From: Acidaminococcus massiliensis
GTDB taxonomy: Bacteria; Bacillota; Negativicutes; Acidaminococcales; Acidaminococcaceae
Length of the DNA stretch: 64,000 nucleotides
Direction: 5' to 3'
Assembly: GCF_900095825.1 (NCBI RefSeq)
Contig: NZ_LT608315.1
Location: 1,906,712 to 1,970,711, forward strand
The notes below the pieces were generated by a model. The model saw only the letters and a list, made by a program, of their open reading frames with translations, did not search any database and was not told the DNA's origin. This document shows, piece after piece, positions 15,833 to 24,906 of this stretch (positions are counted from its first letter, which is position 1; the number at the start of each line of letters is the position of its first letter). Made by a program: the position numbers and the translations under genes.

Positions 15833-17433
15833 ATGGAACATCTGATTCTGCTCACAGGGATCGTGCTGATCTCCTGTGCCCTGTTTGACAAAATATTCGG
15901 CCGGACCGGTGTACCCGGCCTGTTCCTTTTCATCCTGCTGGGGATGCTCTTTGGGTCGGATGGGCTCTTGAAGATTCCTTTTGACAACTACGTCCATGCG
16001 GGAAATCTCTGCAGTGCGGCCTTGGTGCTGATCATGTTCTATGGGGGCCTGGGGACCAATCTGAAAGCGGCCCGGCCGGTGCTGAAGGAATCCCTTTTCC
16101 TTTCCTGCGCGGGGACCCTCATGACGGCAGCCCTGGTGGGCCTTTTTGGGGTGAAGATCCTGGGCCTGCCGCTTTTGGAGGGGATGCTCCTGGGCAGCGT
16201 CATCTGTTCTACGGACGCGGCTTCCGTGTTCTCCATCCTCCGTTCCCAGAAGATGAACCTGAAATACGGGACTGCTTCCCTGCTGGAACTGGAAAGCGGC
16301 TCCAACGACCCCTTTTCCTATATGGCCACCGTGGTGTACTGGCCCTGATGCAGGGAGCGGACCTGGGGCCTTGGGCCATGGTCCGGATGCTGGCACTCCA
16401 GGTGCTGATAGGGCTGGCCATGGGGGTGGGAGCGGCCTGGGCAGTGAAAAAGCTCCTGCTGAGACTCCATCTGGAAGAAGAGACCCTGACAGACGCCCTG
16501 CTCCTGGGCACAGGCCTGCTTACCTATGCTCTTTCCAATGGCCTTGCCGGGAACGGTTATCTTTCCGTCTACATGGCCGGGATCCTCATCGGCAACAGCC
16601 GGATCCCTGGGAAAGGGGCCTGCATCCGTTTCTTCGACAATTTGACCGGCCTGATGCAGATGCTGCTGTTCTTCCTGCTGGGACTCCTGGCCTTTCCTTC
16701 CCGGCTCCCGGCGGTGGCCCTGCCTGCTTTGGGGACGGCGCTCTTCCTGACTTTTGTGGCAAGACCGGCTGCGGTGGCGCTGGTGCTGGTGCCTCTCCGC
16801 TGTCCTTTGAACCAGATCGGTTTCGTTTCTTTTGCGGGCATGCGGGGAGCGGCTTCCATCGCTTTTGCCATCTTGGCCATCAGCGGCGGGGCGCAACTTT
16901 CCTATGATTTATACCACATGGTATTCTTTATCGTCCTGTTTTCCATCCTGGTCCAGGGGACGCTGATCCCGCCAGCTGCCAGGAAGCTGGACATGATCGA
17001 CGATACGGAAGACGTAATGGCCACCTTCAACGATTACACCCGGGAAATGCCCGTGCAGTTCGTCCGATGCATCCTCCGTAAAGATCATCCTTGGGAAGGG
17101 AAACCCTTGGCCGCCATTACCATGCCCCCAGGTTCTTTGGCGGCTGCCGTCATCCGTCAAGGGCAGGAGATCCTGCCCAAAGGGGATACGGTGCTCCAAG
17201 AGGGAGATGAGATCATCCTGTGCGGACTGGAAGGGGGCAGTGCAGAAAGCAGCGGTTTTTACCAGGTGCGTCTTTCTCCCCGAGATGAGTGGACCGGTCA
17301 GAAGTTGGCGGACCTTTCCCTCCACGATGAGCTGATCCTCCTGATCCGCCGGGGAGAGAAAGTCCTCATCCCTTCTGGGGATACGGTGCTCCGAGCAGGG
17401 GATGAACTGGTAGCGGCACAAAAAAGGCCATGA
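15833..17433 (+). pseudogene. Potassium/proton antiporter (CPA family, NhaP2-like), frameshifted
   Basis: The gene is intact from ATG 15833 (AAGGAGG 5 bases upstream) to about 16338, where the frame breaks. The first part reads ELESGSNDPFSYMATVV and then YWP-stop; the continuation VLALMQG is in the -1 frame and runs to 17433. Adding one G to the GTGGTG run at 16331-16336 restores a continuous protein of about 533 residues: a membrane antiporter domain (GGLGTN, GSNDP, GMRGAASIAFAI) followed by a C-terminal TrkA-C-like domain (LRAGDELVAA). Either a real single-base deletion has inactivated it or the sequence has an error. Such proteins exchange potassium or sodium for protons and help volume control. 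Confidence 0.8.
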
Positions 17434-17542
17434 CCGGCGGGACTCTCTTGCCAAGAGGGAGGGAGCAGGGTAGAATAAGAACCATCTTGTAAGAGTTCCA
17501 TGATTTGAAACCAAACTTTTTATCATCTACGGAGAGACTGCC

Positions 17543-18472
17543 ATGTCAGGAGATTTACCGACCATTTCACAACTGGAATGCTTCATTATATACGGACGGG
17601 TAGGGAACTTTGCCCGGGCGGCCCAGGAGGCCCATATCACCCAGTCGGCCTTCAGTGCCCAGATCAAACACCTGGAGACCACCCTGGGGATCACCCTGAT
17701 CCAGCGGTCCAAAAGGGGCAGCCAGCTGACAGAGGAAGGGGAGGCGTTCCTGACCCGGATCACAGCCTGGATGGACGGACTGCGGAAAATCGTCTATGAG
17801 ACCCGGTCAGCAGCGGAATCCCAGCCGGTGGAATTAAATGTGGGGATCCTCCGGTCCCTGGGGGATATCCATATGAACCGGCACATCGCCTATTTCCGGC
17901 ACACCAAGCCCAATCTCCGGTTCAATGTGTTCGACCTGGCCACCTACCAGATCCACCAGGCCCTGACGGAAGGCCGGCTGGACGTAGTGTCCACATATTT
18001 CGTCCAAGAAAGCCTGCCCCGGCGGGAGAAGGCCGAAGCTTTTGCAGTGGTCCATTTCTGCCAGGATAACCTGGTGTACTATGCGCCGCTGCTGCCGGTA
18101 GGAGAACGCCCGCTCACCCGGGAAGAGATCCTCAACCACCCTTTGGTGCTGTATCCCACCAGTTATTTCATGAACCAGATCTACCAGCAGTATTTTGCCA
18201 GCACCCCCATGGAACCGCTGATCTCTGCCCGACTCTCCACCCCCTATGCCATGATCCACTATTGCCAGGAAAACGAGGCGGGGGCTCTGTTGCCGGAGCG
18301 GATGCTGAAGACCTTGGGACACCACAACGGCTGGCACGAGCTCCAGGTCCCTCTCCAGGCGGAAGGGTATCTGATCTACCGGAAGAAAAACCCCAAGCTT
18401 CCCCTGATCCAGGCCTATGTGGAACAGGTGATGGCCAGCTTCCAGCAGAAAAAAGAAAAAGTCATCGAATGA
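17543..18472 (+). CDS. LysR-family transcriptional regulator
   Basis: The 309-residue protein has an N-terminal winged helix-turn-helix (LECFIIYGRVGNFARAAQEAHITQSAFSAQIKHLE, in pieces) with the LysR signature, followed by a linker helix and a periplasmic-binding-protein-like effector domain. The effector is unknown. It stands alone between the antiporter gene and an MFS transporter gene on the same strand, and could regulate either. Confidence 0.9.
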   Translation: MSGDLPTISQLECFIIYGRVGNFARAAQEAHITQSAFSAQIKHLETTLGITLIQRSKRGSQLTEEGEAFLTRITAWMDGLRKIVYETRSAAESQPVELNVGILRSLGDIHMNRHIAYFRHTKPNLRFNVFDLATYQIHQALTEGRLDVVSTYFVQESLPRREKAEAFAVVHFCQDNLVYYAPLLPVGERPLTREEILNHPLVLYPTSYFMNQIYQQYFASTPMEPLISARLSTPYAMIHYCQENEAGALLPERMLKTLGHHNGWHELQVPLQAEGYLIYRKKNPKLPLIQAYVEQVMASFQQKKEKVIE

Positions 18473-18479
18473 TGCGATG

Positions 18480-18522
18480 GATGTAGGTGTGATCGTTTTT
18501 TGCGATCACACCCATCTTTTTT
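18480..18522 (+). terminator. Rho-independent terminator after the LysR gene
   Basis: A 10-bp stem GGTGTGATCG/CGATCACACC with a T-rich loop, followed by CATCTTTTTT. Confidence 0.85.
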
Positions 18523-18603
18523 ATCCGCTACAAAAAGAGCCGGCGGCCACGTATAATCAGAATCAGAGTGAAAACCGCTATCCTGCTAAAGAAAGGTCGC
18601 TGA

Positions 18604-19821
18604 TTGTCCATGACTGCAAAACCCCGTCTCTGGACCAGAGGATTCGTCCTGGATACCCTGGTCAATTTCCTGATTTACATCATTTATTACATGCTGATGG
18701 TGATCATCGCTTCGGAAGCCATCCATTCCCTCCATGCCACCGTCAGTGAGGCCGGCCTGGCCGCTGGGATCTTCGTACTGGGGACCTTGGTGGCCCGGCT
18801 GTTTGCCGGCCGTTCGGTAGAGCTGTACGGCCGGAAGAAGATGCTCTATGCCGGAATCCTGTTTTACCTGGCAACCACCTGCATGTATTTCCTCATCGAT
18901 TCTCTGGCCACCATGTACATCGTCCGGTTCCTGAGCGGGGTGGGCTACGGCATTGCTTCCACTGCCACCAGCACCATCGTATCCGCCATGATCCCGGCGG
19001 AACGGCGGGGAGAAGGCATCAATTATTATGCCCTGAGCATGAGCCTGGCTGCAGCCATCGGCCCTTTCATCGGCATGATCATGCAGCAGATGTTCCCCTT
19101 CCGGGTGATCATCCTGTTCTCCATCGGGATGGTGCTGATCTGCCTGGGAGCTGCCTTTGTCATGAAGGTGGATGAGATCCAGCTGACGGAAGAACATCGG
19201 GCCGCTCTCAAACAGCTGTCTCTGGCCAATTTCCTGGAACCTCGGGTGATGGGGATCTCTTTGGTAGGCTTTTTCGTGGCGGTATGCTATTCCAGCGTGC
19301 TGAGCTTTTTCGCCACCTATGCGGCAGAACTGCACCTGATGACGGCGGGGACTCTGTTCTTTGTGGTCTACGCCCTGTCCATTACGGTGGCCCGTCCCAT
19401 TGCCGGCGTGATGTTCGACCGGAAAGGGGAAGATTTCGTCATGTATCCCACCTATGCCTGCCTGGCCATCGGCCTTTTGGTGCTTTCCTTCACTACCCAG
19501 AGCTGGGAGATGCTGCTGGCCGGGATATTCGTAGGCCTGGGCTACGGGACCTTCATGTCCAATGGCCAGGCCATCTGTGTGAAGCTGGTGGAAGAAGTCC
19601 GGATCGGAGTGGCGGTCTCCACCTATTTCGTGATGCTGGACCTGGGGCTGGGGGTAGGGCCCTATATCCTGGGTGCCTTCAAGGAATCCTTGGGCTTCCA
19701 GGGGATCTATTCCGCGGTAGGCTTGGGCGCCATCGGGTGTGCCGTCCTTTACTGGCTGCTCTACGCCCGGAGACGGAGAGTAAGGACGGAAGAAGGACCG
19801 GAAGAACTGGAAGAAGCGTGA
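18604..19821 (+). CDS. Major facilitator superfamily transporter
   Basis: The 405-residue protein has about twelve membrane helices and MFS features such as GRKKMLYAG (motif A-like loop after helix 2, near residue 80) and a central hydrophilic loop. Substrate unknown. The start is uncertain: TTG 18604 has AAAGG at about 7 bases, and ATG 18610, two codons later, has it at 13. It follows the LysR gene after a terminator and ends at its own terminator. Confidence 0.85.
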   Translation: MSMTAKPRLWTRGFVLDTLVNFLIYIIYYMLMVIIASEAIHSLHATVSEAGLAAGIFVLGTLVARLFAGRSVELYGRKKMLYAGILFYLATTCMYFLIDSLATMYIVRFLSGVGYGIASTATSTIVSAMIPAERRGEGINYYALSMSLAAAIGPFIGMIMQQMFPFRVIILFSIGMVLICLGAAFVMKVDEIQLTEEHRAALKQLSLANFLEPRVMGISLVGFFVAVCYSSVLSFFATYAAELHLMTAGTLFFVVYALSITVARPIAGVMFDRKGEDFVMYPTYACLAIGLLVLSFTTQSWEMLLAGIFVGLGYGTFMSNGQAICVKLVEEVRIGVAVSTYFVMLDLGLGVGPYILGAFKESLGFQGIYSAVGLGAIGCAVLYWLLYARRRRVRTEEGPEELEEA

Positions 19822-19872
19822 AAAGAGGGGGATGCTGCACAGTCTGTGCGGCACCCCCTTTTTCTTTTTTCC
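19821..19872 (+). terminator. Rho-independent terminator after the MFS gene
   Basis: GGGGGATGCTGCAC pairs with GTGCGGCACCCCC around a five-base loop, followed by a long T run. The core resembles the terminators at 904/2469 and 4801. Confidence 0.85.
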
Positions 19873-19880
19873 TTTCTCTA

Positions 19881-19889
19881 TGGTATAAT
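19881..19889 (+). promoter_or_regulatory. Extended -10 promoter of the PHP gene
   Basis: TGGTATAAT is a perfect extended -10, 33 bases ahead of the start codon. Confidence 0.6.
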
Positions 19890-19921
19890 CAAAAGATAAG
19901 AAACAACGAAGGAGAAGTGCC

Positions 19922-20755
19922 ATGCTGGCTGATTTACATATCCATACCACTTTTTCGGACGGGGTCTATACTCCGGAAAAGATCATTGCCCAAGCCCTGG
20001 TTTCCGGCATCACAGCCCTTGCCATTACGGACCATGACAATATCCAGGCCTATGACCGGGCCGCCCGGGCTGTCCATTCCCGCCATCTGGGACTGGAACT
20101 GATCCGGGGGGTGGAAATCGATACGGATTACAAAGGAAAAGATGTCCATGTGCTGGGCTATCATTTCGACCCGGAGAACCGGGATCTGCTCCAGGCCATG
20201 ACTTGGACCCGGATCGGCCGGATCCAGCGGGTGCAGAAGATGGTCGAAAAGATCGATGCCCTAGGCTATCCTTTGACTTTCAAGGAAGTCCTGGAAGAAG
20301 CCCAGGGAGCCAAAAGCCTGGGCCGTCCTCACATTGCCCGGGCCCTGGTGAAGAAAGGGCTGTTCCCCGGCACCCAGGCGGTGTTCGATGCCTTGATCGG
20401 CAGTGGGAAGCCGGCCTATTTCCGGCAGGTCAAGCTCTCCCCTCAAGAGGCAGTGGATCTGCTCCATCAGGCGGGAGGTATCGGAGTGCTGGCCCATCCG
20501 GCGGAAATCGCAGATCCGGATCTGGTGGAAGAGCTTCTTTCCACGGTGCCCTTTGACGGTCTGGAAGTGTGGCATCCTTCCACCCTCCAGGAGAATCCTC
20601 CCCATGACTGGCTCCAAGTGGCCCGGGACCATCATCTGATGACCAGCGGGGGCAGCGACCTCCACGGGAATCCAGGACGGTTCCCCCGGCATCTGGGAGA
20701 ATTCCCGGTGCTGTACAAGGATGTGGCAGACATCATTGCAGGGAAGCGCTCCTGA
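19922..20755 (+). CDS. PHP-domain phosphoesterase (nucleotide 3',5'-bisphosphate phosphatase-like)
   Basis: The 277-residue PHP-domain protein has the metal-binding motifs LHIHTTFSDG at the N-terminus, ITDHDN near residue 38, GVEID near 63, and the C-terminal GSDLHG. This pattern fits the YciV/TrpH group that removes phosphate from 3',5'-nucleoside bisphosphates and trims RNA 5' ends. GAAGGAG precedes the ATG. It probably shares a transcript with the P-loop/Asp23 gene 64 bases downstream. Confidence 0.85.
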   Translation: MLADLHIHTTFSDGVYTPEKIIAQALVSGITALAITDHDNIQAYDRAARAVHSRHLGLELIRGVEIDTDYKGKDVHVLGYHFDPENRDLLQAMTWTRIGRIQRVQKMVEKIDALGYPLTFKEVLEEAQGAKSLGRPHIARALVKKGLFPGTQAVFDALIGSGKPAYFRQVKLSPQEAVDLLHQAGGIGVLAHPAEIADPDLVEELLSTVPFDGLEVWHPSTLQENPPHDWLQVARDHHLMTSGGSDLHGNPGRFPRHLGEFPVLYKDVADIIAGKRS

Positions 20756-20819
20756 CTTCCTTCATCACTGACAAGAAACGGCTTTGCCGCCGTATTCCCT
20801 TGAAAAGCAGGTGTTGAAC

Positions 20820-21728
20820 ATGAAAGTAGTAGCTTTTGTGGGCCCCAGCGGCACGGGCAAAAGTTTCCGGGCCATCGGGGTGGCCCACGACCATCATTGC
20901 GACGGCATCATCGATGACGGCCTCCTGATCGAAGGGACCAAGATCCTGGCCGGGACCAGTGCCAAAACGGAACAGAACAAGGTACAAGCGGTGAAACGGG
21001 CCATCTTTATGGAAAAGGACCACTGCCAGGCGGTACGGGAAGCCCTGACCCGCAGCGACATCCGGACTCTCCTGGTGATCGGGACTTCTGACAAGATGGT
21101 CCGGACCATCTGCAAACGGCTCCAAGTGCCGGCTCCTTCGGAAACGGTCTATATCCAGGATATTTCCACCACCCGGGAGATGAAAAAAGCCCGGGAGACT
21201 CGGATCAAGGAAGGCAAACATGTGGTGCCGGTGCCCACCATCGAATTGAAGCCCCATCTTTCCGGAGTACTGGTGGACCTGCCCCATAGGCTGTTTTCCC
21301 GGAACAAGAAACATCATGCCCTGGCAGAAAAGTCCATCGTCCGTCCAGCCTTCAGCTATTATGGGAAGATCACCGTATCCGATTACGTGGTCAGTGATAT
21401 CGTCCGCATCGTGGTGAAGAAGAATCGGGAAGTGGACCGGATCACTTCCATCAAGGTCCGCCGGCCTTCGGATACCAGCAAGGGGATGACCATCTATCTG
21501 GAAATCATCCTGTTCTTCGGAGCTCCCATCTATGAAGTGGTCAAGAGCCTCCAGACCAAGATCAAGCTGAAGGTGGAAGGCATGACCAGCATGCCGGTGA
21601 AGAACATCGATGTTTCCATCCGCAGCCTGACCGTACGTCCTCCGGATATCCCCAAGAATCTCCAGGAACCACCGGAATCCGTTCCCGGAACGGGAGAGGA
21701 GTCTGGCAAAGAGCGGGCAGGGGAATGA
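20820..21728 (+). CDS. P-loop ATPase fused to Asp23/Gls24-like domain
   Basis: The 302-residue protein starts with a nucleotide-binding P-loop (FVGPSGTGKSF, residues 5-15) and a short ATPase-like domain. The second half, from about residue 170 (SYYGKITVSDYVVSDIVRIVVKK), has the Asp23/Gls24 envelope-stress fold. This two-domain form is known in Clostridia-type genomes, without a defined role. ATG 20820 is chosen over an upstream in-frame TTG because it begins the P-loop domain directly and has a GCAGGTG box. The tail is hydrophilic and Pro/Glu-rich. Confidence 0.8.
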   Translation: MKVVAFVGPSGTGKSFRAIGVAHDHHCDGIIDDGLLIEGTKILAGTSAKTEQNKVQAVKRAIFMEKDHCQAVREALTRSDIRTLLVIGTSDKMVRTICKRLQVPAPSETVYIQDISTTREMKKARETRIKEGKHVVPVPTIELKPHLSGVLVDLPHRLFSRNKKHHALAEKSIVRPAFSYYGKITVSDYVVSDIVRIVVKKNREVDRITSIKVRRPSDTSKGMTIYLEIILFFGAPIYEVVKSLQTKIKLKVEGMTSMPVKNIDVSIRSLTVRPPDIPKNLQEPPESVPGTGEESGKERAGE

Positions 21729-21733
21729 TCGAT

Positions 21734-21800
21734 TGGAACCGAAGGGCGGCTGTCCGGTGCAGAAGGATGTTTTTCTGCAATGGCAGGCTGCCCTCCTGCA
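21734..21800 (+). other. Nested inverted repeat after the P-loop/Asp23 gene
   Basis: An outer pair AGGGCGGCTG/CAGGCTGCCCT encloses an inner GCAGAA/TTCTGC. It may be a terminator or a structured RNA end, but the downstream T run is weak. Confidence 0.35.
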
Positions 21801-21835
21801 ATTTACCATTTGTTTTCCTTTTTCCCTCGGTACTA

Positions 21836-21844
21836 TGCTATAAT
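21836..21844 (+). promoter_or_regulatory. Extended -10 promoter of the UPF0104 gene
   Basis: TGCTATAAT is a perfect extended -10, about 80 bases ahead of the start codon; the intervening leader is AT-rich. Confidence 0.55.
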
Positions 21845-21924
21845 AGGAGAAGATGTTTCAAGCGGGAGCCTGGAAAATTTCCCCGAATCCATAAAATATA
21901 AAAATCACTGGCAGGTCATACTCT

Positions 21925-22929
21925 ATGAACAAAACCTTATTTCGCATGCTGTGCGTGTTGTTTTTTGTCATCATCCTCGTATCAGCAGGCGTTCTTTATT
22001 TTACTTTTGATGTACGGGCACTGGAATATCTCACAACCTTCAAATGGTATTATGCGCTCTTGGCACTGGGCGTCTTGTCCGTGGGACTTTTTTTCGATGC
22101 CACCCGCCTGATCACCCTCACCCGGCTTTCCGGCGAGAAAATGGACTATGCCCATATTTTCTATGCGGTATTCAGCAATTATTTCCTGGCACTGCTCACC
22201 CCGGGACAGGGCGGGGGCGGCATCGCCATGCTCATGTTCATGAAGCGGGCTGGGGTGCCGGTGGCCAAATCCACCCTGATCGTCATCGTCCGGACTGTCT
22301 TTTCCATCCTGTTCCTCTTCCTGATGATGCCTGTGGTGTTCTTTTTCGATCCGGTCCTGGTGAGCTGGATGCCCACCAGTGTCATCATCCTGGTGTGCGC
22401 CTTCTTCATCGGTGCTCCCTGGCTCCTGTGGCATCTCATCATGGGCGGGCGCCTGGAAAGATGGCTGGCCCGGTTCAGCCGCCGGTTCTCTCCCCGGGTC
22501 CAGGAAGCCATTTTCCTGGGCTACCGGGATTTCCAGCAGGCCATGTTCATGCTGAAAGACAATCCCCGGCAGGTATTCCGTGCTTTCGTGGAATCTGGGA
22601 TCAGCCTGCTGTTCATCTATTCGGTGGTGCCGGTGTTCATCAAGGCTTTCGGCATCAGCCTTCCTTATTACATCGTCATGGGGCGGATGTGCCTGATCAA
22701 CCTGGTGCTCTATTTCACTCCCACTCCCGGAGGCAGCGGCGTGGCCGAAGGGGGATTCCTGGTACTTTTCAATTCGCTGCTTCCTCCCGGGGTTTCCGGG
22801 GTCCTGGCTGTCCTTTGGCGGTTTTTCTGTGAATACATCCCTTTCACCATCGGCGCCATTGTGACCATCAAATGCTTTGGCTTGGATATATTGACCAAAA
22901 TCCGTGATCGGAGGGATATGGATTCATGA
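21925..22929 (+). CDS. UPF0104 / lysylphosphatidylglycerol synthase transmembrane-region (flippase-like) protein
   Basis: The 334-residue membrane protein has about eight helices and the UPF0104 pattern: FSNYFLALLTPGQGGGGIA near residue 95 and FTPTPGGSGVAEGGF near 275. The fold is that of the MprF flippase half, without the synthase part. It may move a lipid or polyprenyl-linked substrate across the membrane. Its stop overlaps the start of the epimerase gene by four bases, so a joint role in envelope sugar or lipid metabolism is plausible. Confidence 0.85.
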   Translation: MNKTLFRMLCVLFFVIILVSAGVLYFTFDVRALEYLTTFKWYYALLALGVLSVGLFFDATRLITLTRLSGEKMDYAHIFYAVFSNYFLALLTPGQGGGGIAMLMFMKRAGVPVAKSTLIVIVRTVFSILFLFLMMPVVFFFDPVLVSWMPTSVIILVCAFFIGAPWLLWHLIMGGRLERWLARFSRRFSPRVQEAIFLGYRDFQQAMFMLKDNPRQVFRAFVESGISLLFIYSVVPVFIKAFGISLPYYIVMGRMCLINLVLYFTPTPGGSGVAEGGFLVLFNSLLPPGVSGVLAVLWRFFCEYIPFTIGAIVTIKCFGLDILTKIRDRRDMDS

Positions 22930-23843
22930 GAAAAATCTTAGTGACAGGGGGAGCCGGGTTCATCGGTTCCCATGTGGTCCCGGCTCTTTTGGACCGGGGA
23001 GACTGTGAAGTGACGGTATTGGACAATCTGTCCACCGGCAGGCGGGCCTATGTGCCGGCAGGAGTGTCTTTCCGTCTGTTGGATATCCGCTCCCGGGAAC
23101 TGGAAGACTTCCTGGCCCGGGAAAAATTCCAGACGGTGATCCATCTGGCGGCCCAGACCTTAGTGCCTTATTCCATGGCACATCCGGAAGCCGATGAGGA
23201 CCTGAATGTGGCCGGCCTGGTGCATCTTTTGGAAGGCTGCCGGAAAAGCGGTGTGGAACAGATCATCTTTTCTTCCAGTGCTGCCATTTACGGGGATAAC
23301 CAGAACCTGCCCCTCCAAGAAACGGAAGTGCCGGCTCCCACTTCCTTCTATGGCCTTTCCAAAGCTGTGGGGGAAAGCTATATCCGGCTCTACAGCCAGG
23401 CTTTCGGCCTGCACCATGTGATTTTCCGCTTCGCCAATGTGTACGGGGAGCGGCAGGGAGAAACTGGAGAGGGAGGGGTGATTTCCATCTTTGCCCGGAA
23501 GATCGCCCAGCAGGAGCCAGTGACCATTTTCGGAGACGGGAACCAGACCCGGGACTTCGTCTATGCCGGAGATATCGCCCGGGCCATGTGCCTGGCCGTA
23601 GGGTTTCCGGGCTGCGCCACCCTGAACGTTTCTACCAACAAGGAAGTTTCCCTGAACCAGCTGATCACGGTGCTGGAAAAGGTATTGGGACACCGGATGG
23701 ATGTCCGGTACGGCCCGGTCCGTCCGGGAGATATCTATGCCTCTGTGCTGAGCCACAAAGCCCTGGTGGAAACCCTGGGGATGCGGGAATATACGGATCT
23801 GGAAACGGGTTTGGCCAAGACCATGGCCTATTTCCAAAAATAA
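22926..23843 (+). CDS. NAD-dependent sugar epimerase (UDP-glucose 4-epimerase family)
   Basis: The 305-residue extended short-chain dehydrogenase binds NAD through GGAGFIGSH at residues 8-16. The catalytic residues are in SSSAAIYG (serine) and YGLSKAVGE (YxxxK). The C-terminal part matches nucleotide-sugar epimerases. It is translationally coupled to the UPF0104 gene. The exact sugar is not determined by sequence alone; galE-like activity is the default guess. Confidence 0.87.
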   Translation: MRKILVTGGAGFIGSHVVPALLDRGDCEVTVLDNLSTGRRAYVPAGVSFRLLDIRSRELEDFLAREKFQTVIHLAAQTLVPYSMAHPEADEDLNVAGLVHLLEGCRKSGVEQIIFSSSAAIYGDNQNLPLQETEVPAPTSFYGLSKAVGESYIRLYSQAFGLHHVIFRFANVYGERQGETGEGGVISIFARKIAQQEPVTIFGDGNQTRDFVYAGDIARAMCLAVGFPGCATLNVSTNKEVSLNQLITVLEKVLGHRMDVRYGPVRPGDIYASVLSHKALVETLGMREYTDLETGLAKTMAYFQK

Positions 23844-23873
23844 GGGGAGCAGGGAGAACAAGGAGGGAACGGC

Positions 23874-24851
23874 ATGGAAAAAATCGTCCTTTCGGTTCTG
23901 GCCCTGCTTTTTTTCTTGACCACAGGCTGTGGGGGAAAAGCAGTCCAGGCACCTGGCAGCAGGACGCCGGCAAAAGAACTGACCTTGGCCACCGGTCAAA
24001 GCCTGGACAGCTATGGGAACTTGGGGAATGATCTGGCCGCCCTGGTGAGCCAGGACGGCAGGACGCCTCTTCTGAAGGGACTGGAAAGTTCCGGCTCCTT
24101 GGCCAATATCGAACTCCTGCGCCAGGAAAAGGCAGATCTGGCTCTGGTCCAGAGCGATGTAGCTTGGTATGCCCGGACCGGGACGGATCTTTATCAGGAC
24201 CGTCCCCTGGAGGATCTCCAGCAGGTGGGGGTGCTCTATCCGGAAACGGTCCAGATCATCACCTATGACCTGACCGGGATCCGCAAACTCCAGGATCTGA
24301 AGGGGAAGACAGTTTCTGTGGGAGCAGCCGGATCCGGGTCTTCCCTGAATGCGCGGCAGATCCTGGAAGCTGCCGGCCTGACGGAAGATGATGTGCGGGT
24401 CCAGTACCTTACGGTGACCGATACGGTCCGGGCCCTGAAGGAAGGCACTGTAGATGCAGCTTTCCTGACTTCTTCCCTGCCTCATCCGGCCTTGAAGGAG
24501 CTGGCCCGGCAGCGGCGTCTGGTCCTTATCCCAGTAACGGGCCAGGCTTTGGAAGACCTTTTGGGGGCTTATCCCCTGTACCAGCCGGTGACCATCCCGG
24601 TGGGGACCTATCCCAACCAGACACAGGCCTGCAGCAGCGTAGCCGTCCAGTGCCTCCTGGTGACCCGGCCGCGGCTTTCCAAGGAGGCCCTGGCAGGGAT
24701 CCTCCAGCGGTTCTGGGCTCATTGGCCGGAACTCCAGGGGAAATATCCCTATCTTTCCCGGGAAGCGAAAAAAACGTTTTTCCAGGCGCCCCTGCTGCCG
24801 TTAGCACCCAGTGCCGAACAATTCAGAGATCGAGTTCAAGTCGGTTCTTGA
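23874..24851 (+). CDS. TAXI-family TRAP transporter solute-binding lipoprotein
   Basis: A 325-residue lipoprotein. The signal peptide ends in a lipobox LTTGC at about residue 20, so it is anchored on the outer face of the membrane. The mature protein has the TAXI features GSGSSLNARQILEAAGL and TVDAAFLTSSLPHPALKEL. Members bind carboxylate substrates such as glutamate. No TRAP membrane subunit (DctM/DctQM) is next to it, so it is an orphan or serves a distant permease. It follows the epimerase by 30 bases with a strong AAGGAGGG site. Confidence 0.85.
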   Translation: MEKIVLSVLALLFFLTTGCGGKAVQAPGSRTPAKELTLATGQSLDSYGNLGNDLAALVSQDGRTPLLKGLESSGSLANIELLRQEKADLALVQSDVAWYARTGTDLYQDRPLEDLQQVGVLYPETVQIITYDLTGIRKLQDLKGKTVSVGAAGSGSSLNARQILEAAGLTEDDVRVQYLTVTDTVRALKEGTVDAAFLTSSLPHPALKELARQRRLVLIPVTGQALEDLLGAYPLYQPVTIPVGTYPNQTQACSSVAVQCLLVTRPRLSKEALAGILQRFWAHWPELQGKYPYLSREAKKTFFQAPLLPLAPSAEQFRDRVQVGS

Positions 24852-24871
24852 GGCAGAAAACAAAACTCCAT

Positions 24872-24900
24872 TTGCAAAACAGGCATCAAACCTGTATAAT
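24872..24900 (+). promoter_or_regulatory. Promoter of RNase J
   Basis: TTGCAA and a perfect TATAAT are separated by 17 bases. The transcript would begin near 24907, giving a leader of about 150 bases. Confidence 0.65.
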
Positions 24901-24906
24901 GTTGAA

